This document shows, one piece after another, positions 63,173 through 64,000 of a stretch of DNA of 64,000 bases (positions within the stretch are counted from its first letter, which is position 1; each line of letters begins with the position of its first letter). The translations under genes and the position numbers were made by a program. Where the stretch lies: the NCBI GenBank assembly GCA_035388825.1, contig DAOOQQ010000010.1, positions 31,141-95,140 of the forward strand, read 5' to 3'. Source of the stretch: MWAR01 sp035388825. GTDB lineage: Bacteria > Muiribacteriota > Ozemobacteria > Ozemobacterales > Ozemobacteraceae. The notes beneath the pieces were generated by a model. The model saw only the letters and a list, made by a program, of their open reading frames with translations. It did not search any database and had not been told where the DNA came from.

Positions 63173-64000
63173 ATGTCACAAAGCAAATTGAATCTCGATC
63201 CGAAGCGGGTTGACGAGGCGCGCGAGCTTGCCCACAAGATCGCCCTCGACACCCAGAAGTTCATCGACCGGCACACGACGGTGACCGTCGAGCGTGCCGT
63301 CCTGCGCCTCCTGGGCGTTGACGGCATCGACGCCGAAGAGGTGCCGTTGCCGAACGTCGTGGTCGCCCACCTCCAGAAAGCCGGGAAGCTGGCTCTGGGA
63401 GCCGCGAATGCGATCGGCAATGCCGTCCTGAAAACCGGTCTGACGCCTCAGCAGATCGCCGAGCGCACGGCGAAGGGCGAACTCGACCTGGCCGCTCTGC
63501 CGATGGGCGATCTGTTCGAGATCCGGGCGAAGGTGACGGAGCTTGCCCGTACGACCGTCGAGCGGATCCGTTCGAACCGGGCGCGGCGCGAGGACCGGCT
63601 GGGCACCGTCGGCGACAAGACGGGGCCGCTCCTGTACGTCATCGTCGCCACCGGAAATATTCATGAAGATATTGTTCAGGCCCGCGCCGCGGCGAAACAG
63701 GGGGCCGACGTCATCGCCGTCATCCGCACCACCGGCCAGAGCCTGCTCGACTACGTGCCGTTCGGCGCCACGACCGAAGGGTTCGGCGGCACCTACGCCA
63801 CGCAGGAGAACTTCCGGCTGATGCGCGCCGCCCTCGACGAGGAAGGCGAAAAACTCGGCCGGTACATCCGGCTCTGCAACTACTGTTCCGGCCTGTGCAT
63901 GCCCGAGATCGCCGCGATGGGCGCTCTCGAGCGGCTCGACGTCATGCTCAACGACGCGCTGTACGGCATCCTGTTCCGCGACATCAACATGCAGCGCACG
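63173..64000 (+). CDS. kamD: lysine 5,6-aminomutase alpha subunit (cut by window end)
   Basis: 276 codons are visible with no stop before the window edge. The start MSQSKLNLDPKRVDEAR is preceded by GGAAGGAAAGGG. VERAVLRLLGVDGID, LPNVVVAHL, KQGADVIAVIRTTGQSLLDYVPFGATTEGFGGT and NYCSGLCMPEIAAMGALERLD fit the TIM-barrel PLP/cobalamin subunit. With KamE it converts beta-lysine to 3,5-diaminohexanoate, the substrate of Kdd. Confidence 0.93.
   Translation, partial: MSQSKLNLDPKRVDEARELAHKIALDTQKFIDRHTTVTVERAVLRLLGVDGIDAEEVPLPNVVVAHLQKAGKLALGAANAIGNAVLKTGLTPQQIAERTAKGELDLAALPMGDLFEIRAKVTELARTTVERIRSNRARREDRLGTVGDKTGPLLYVIVATGNIHEDIVQARAAAKQGADVIAVIRTTGQSLLDYVPFGATTEGFGGTYATQENFRLMRAALDEEGEKLGRYIRLCNYCSGLCMPEIAAMGALERLDVMLNDALYGILFRDINMQRT

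Overview
The window is a roughly 62% GC stretch of a bacterial chromosome. Its right end carries an almost complete anaerobic lysine-fermentation operon, and the left end a giant exported repeat protein. This suggests a strictly anaerobic amino-acid fermenter, possibly from a candidate phylum such as Riflebacteria or Cloacimonadota. That placement is a guess from gene content; there is no rRNA or other taxonomic marker here.

Layout. (1) 1-10748, minus strand: a giant secreted Ig-like/FlgD-Ig-like surface protein, cut by the window start. (2) 10866-13760: a DUF2877-like protein, a YhbY RNA-binding protein, an exported thioredoxin and an Rpn-type PD-(D/E)XK protein. (3) 13940-37432: a type III-A CRISPR-Cas island. 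Two arrays with the same 37-nt repeat (42 and 30 copies) flank the cas genes. Both are read on the minus strand from homologous leaders on their right. Between them lie an LRAT-like protein, two tandem paralogues of unknown function, an EcsC-family protein, the operon CAPP-cas1-cas2-cas6-card1-(CARF-HEPN-CARF)-csm1-csm2-csm3-csm4-csm5, and a HicAB pair. (4) 37812-45008: a TPR plus cold-shock-like protein, a small unknown protein, and a coupled trio of sigma-like factor, zinc-finger anti-sigma-like protein and Lon-protease-like protein. (5) 45093-53066: small unknowns, a four-gene ATP-grasp/ATP-grasp/GNAT/Cys-rich operon, hisS, a glutaredoxin and a PP2C-like protein. (6) 53367-64000: lysine fermentation genes: thiolase, class III aminotransferase (Kat-like), kce, atoD, atoA, kdd, kamA, kamB, kamC and kamD (cut by the window end).

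How the parts may work together. Cas10 keeps its HD and GGDD motifs, so on target binding it should make cyclic oligoadenylates. Two nearby proteins carry CARF sensors: a Card1-like nuclease and an unusual protein with a HEPN RNase between two CARF-like domains. The sigma / zinc-finger / Lon-like trio just beyond array 2 resembles in logic the CRISPR-linked CalpS-CalpT-CalpL cascade, in which a cOA-activated Lon protease frees a sigma factor. No SAVED domain is recognisable, so the link is a hypothesis and the most interesting lead in the window. Spacers in the two arrays include pairs that encode the same peptide with mostly synonymous differences, and the crRNAs would be antisense to the coding strand, as expected for RNA-targeting type III immunity.
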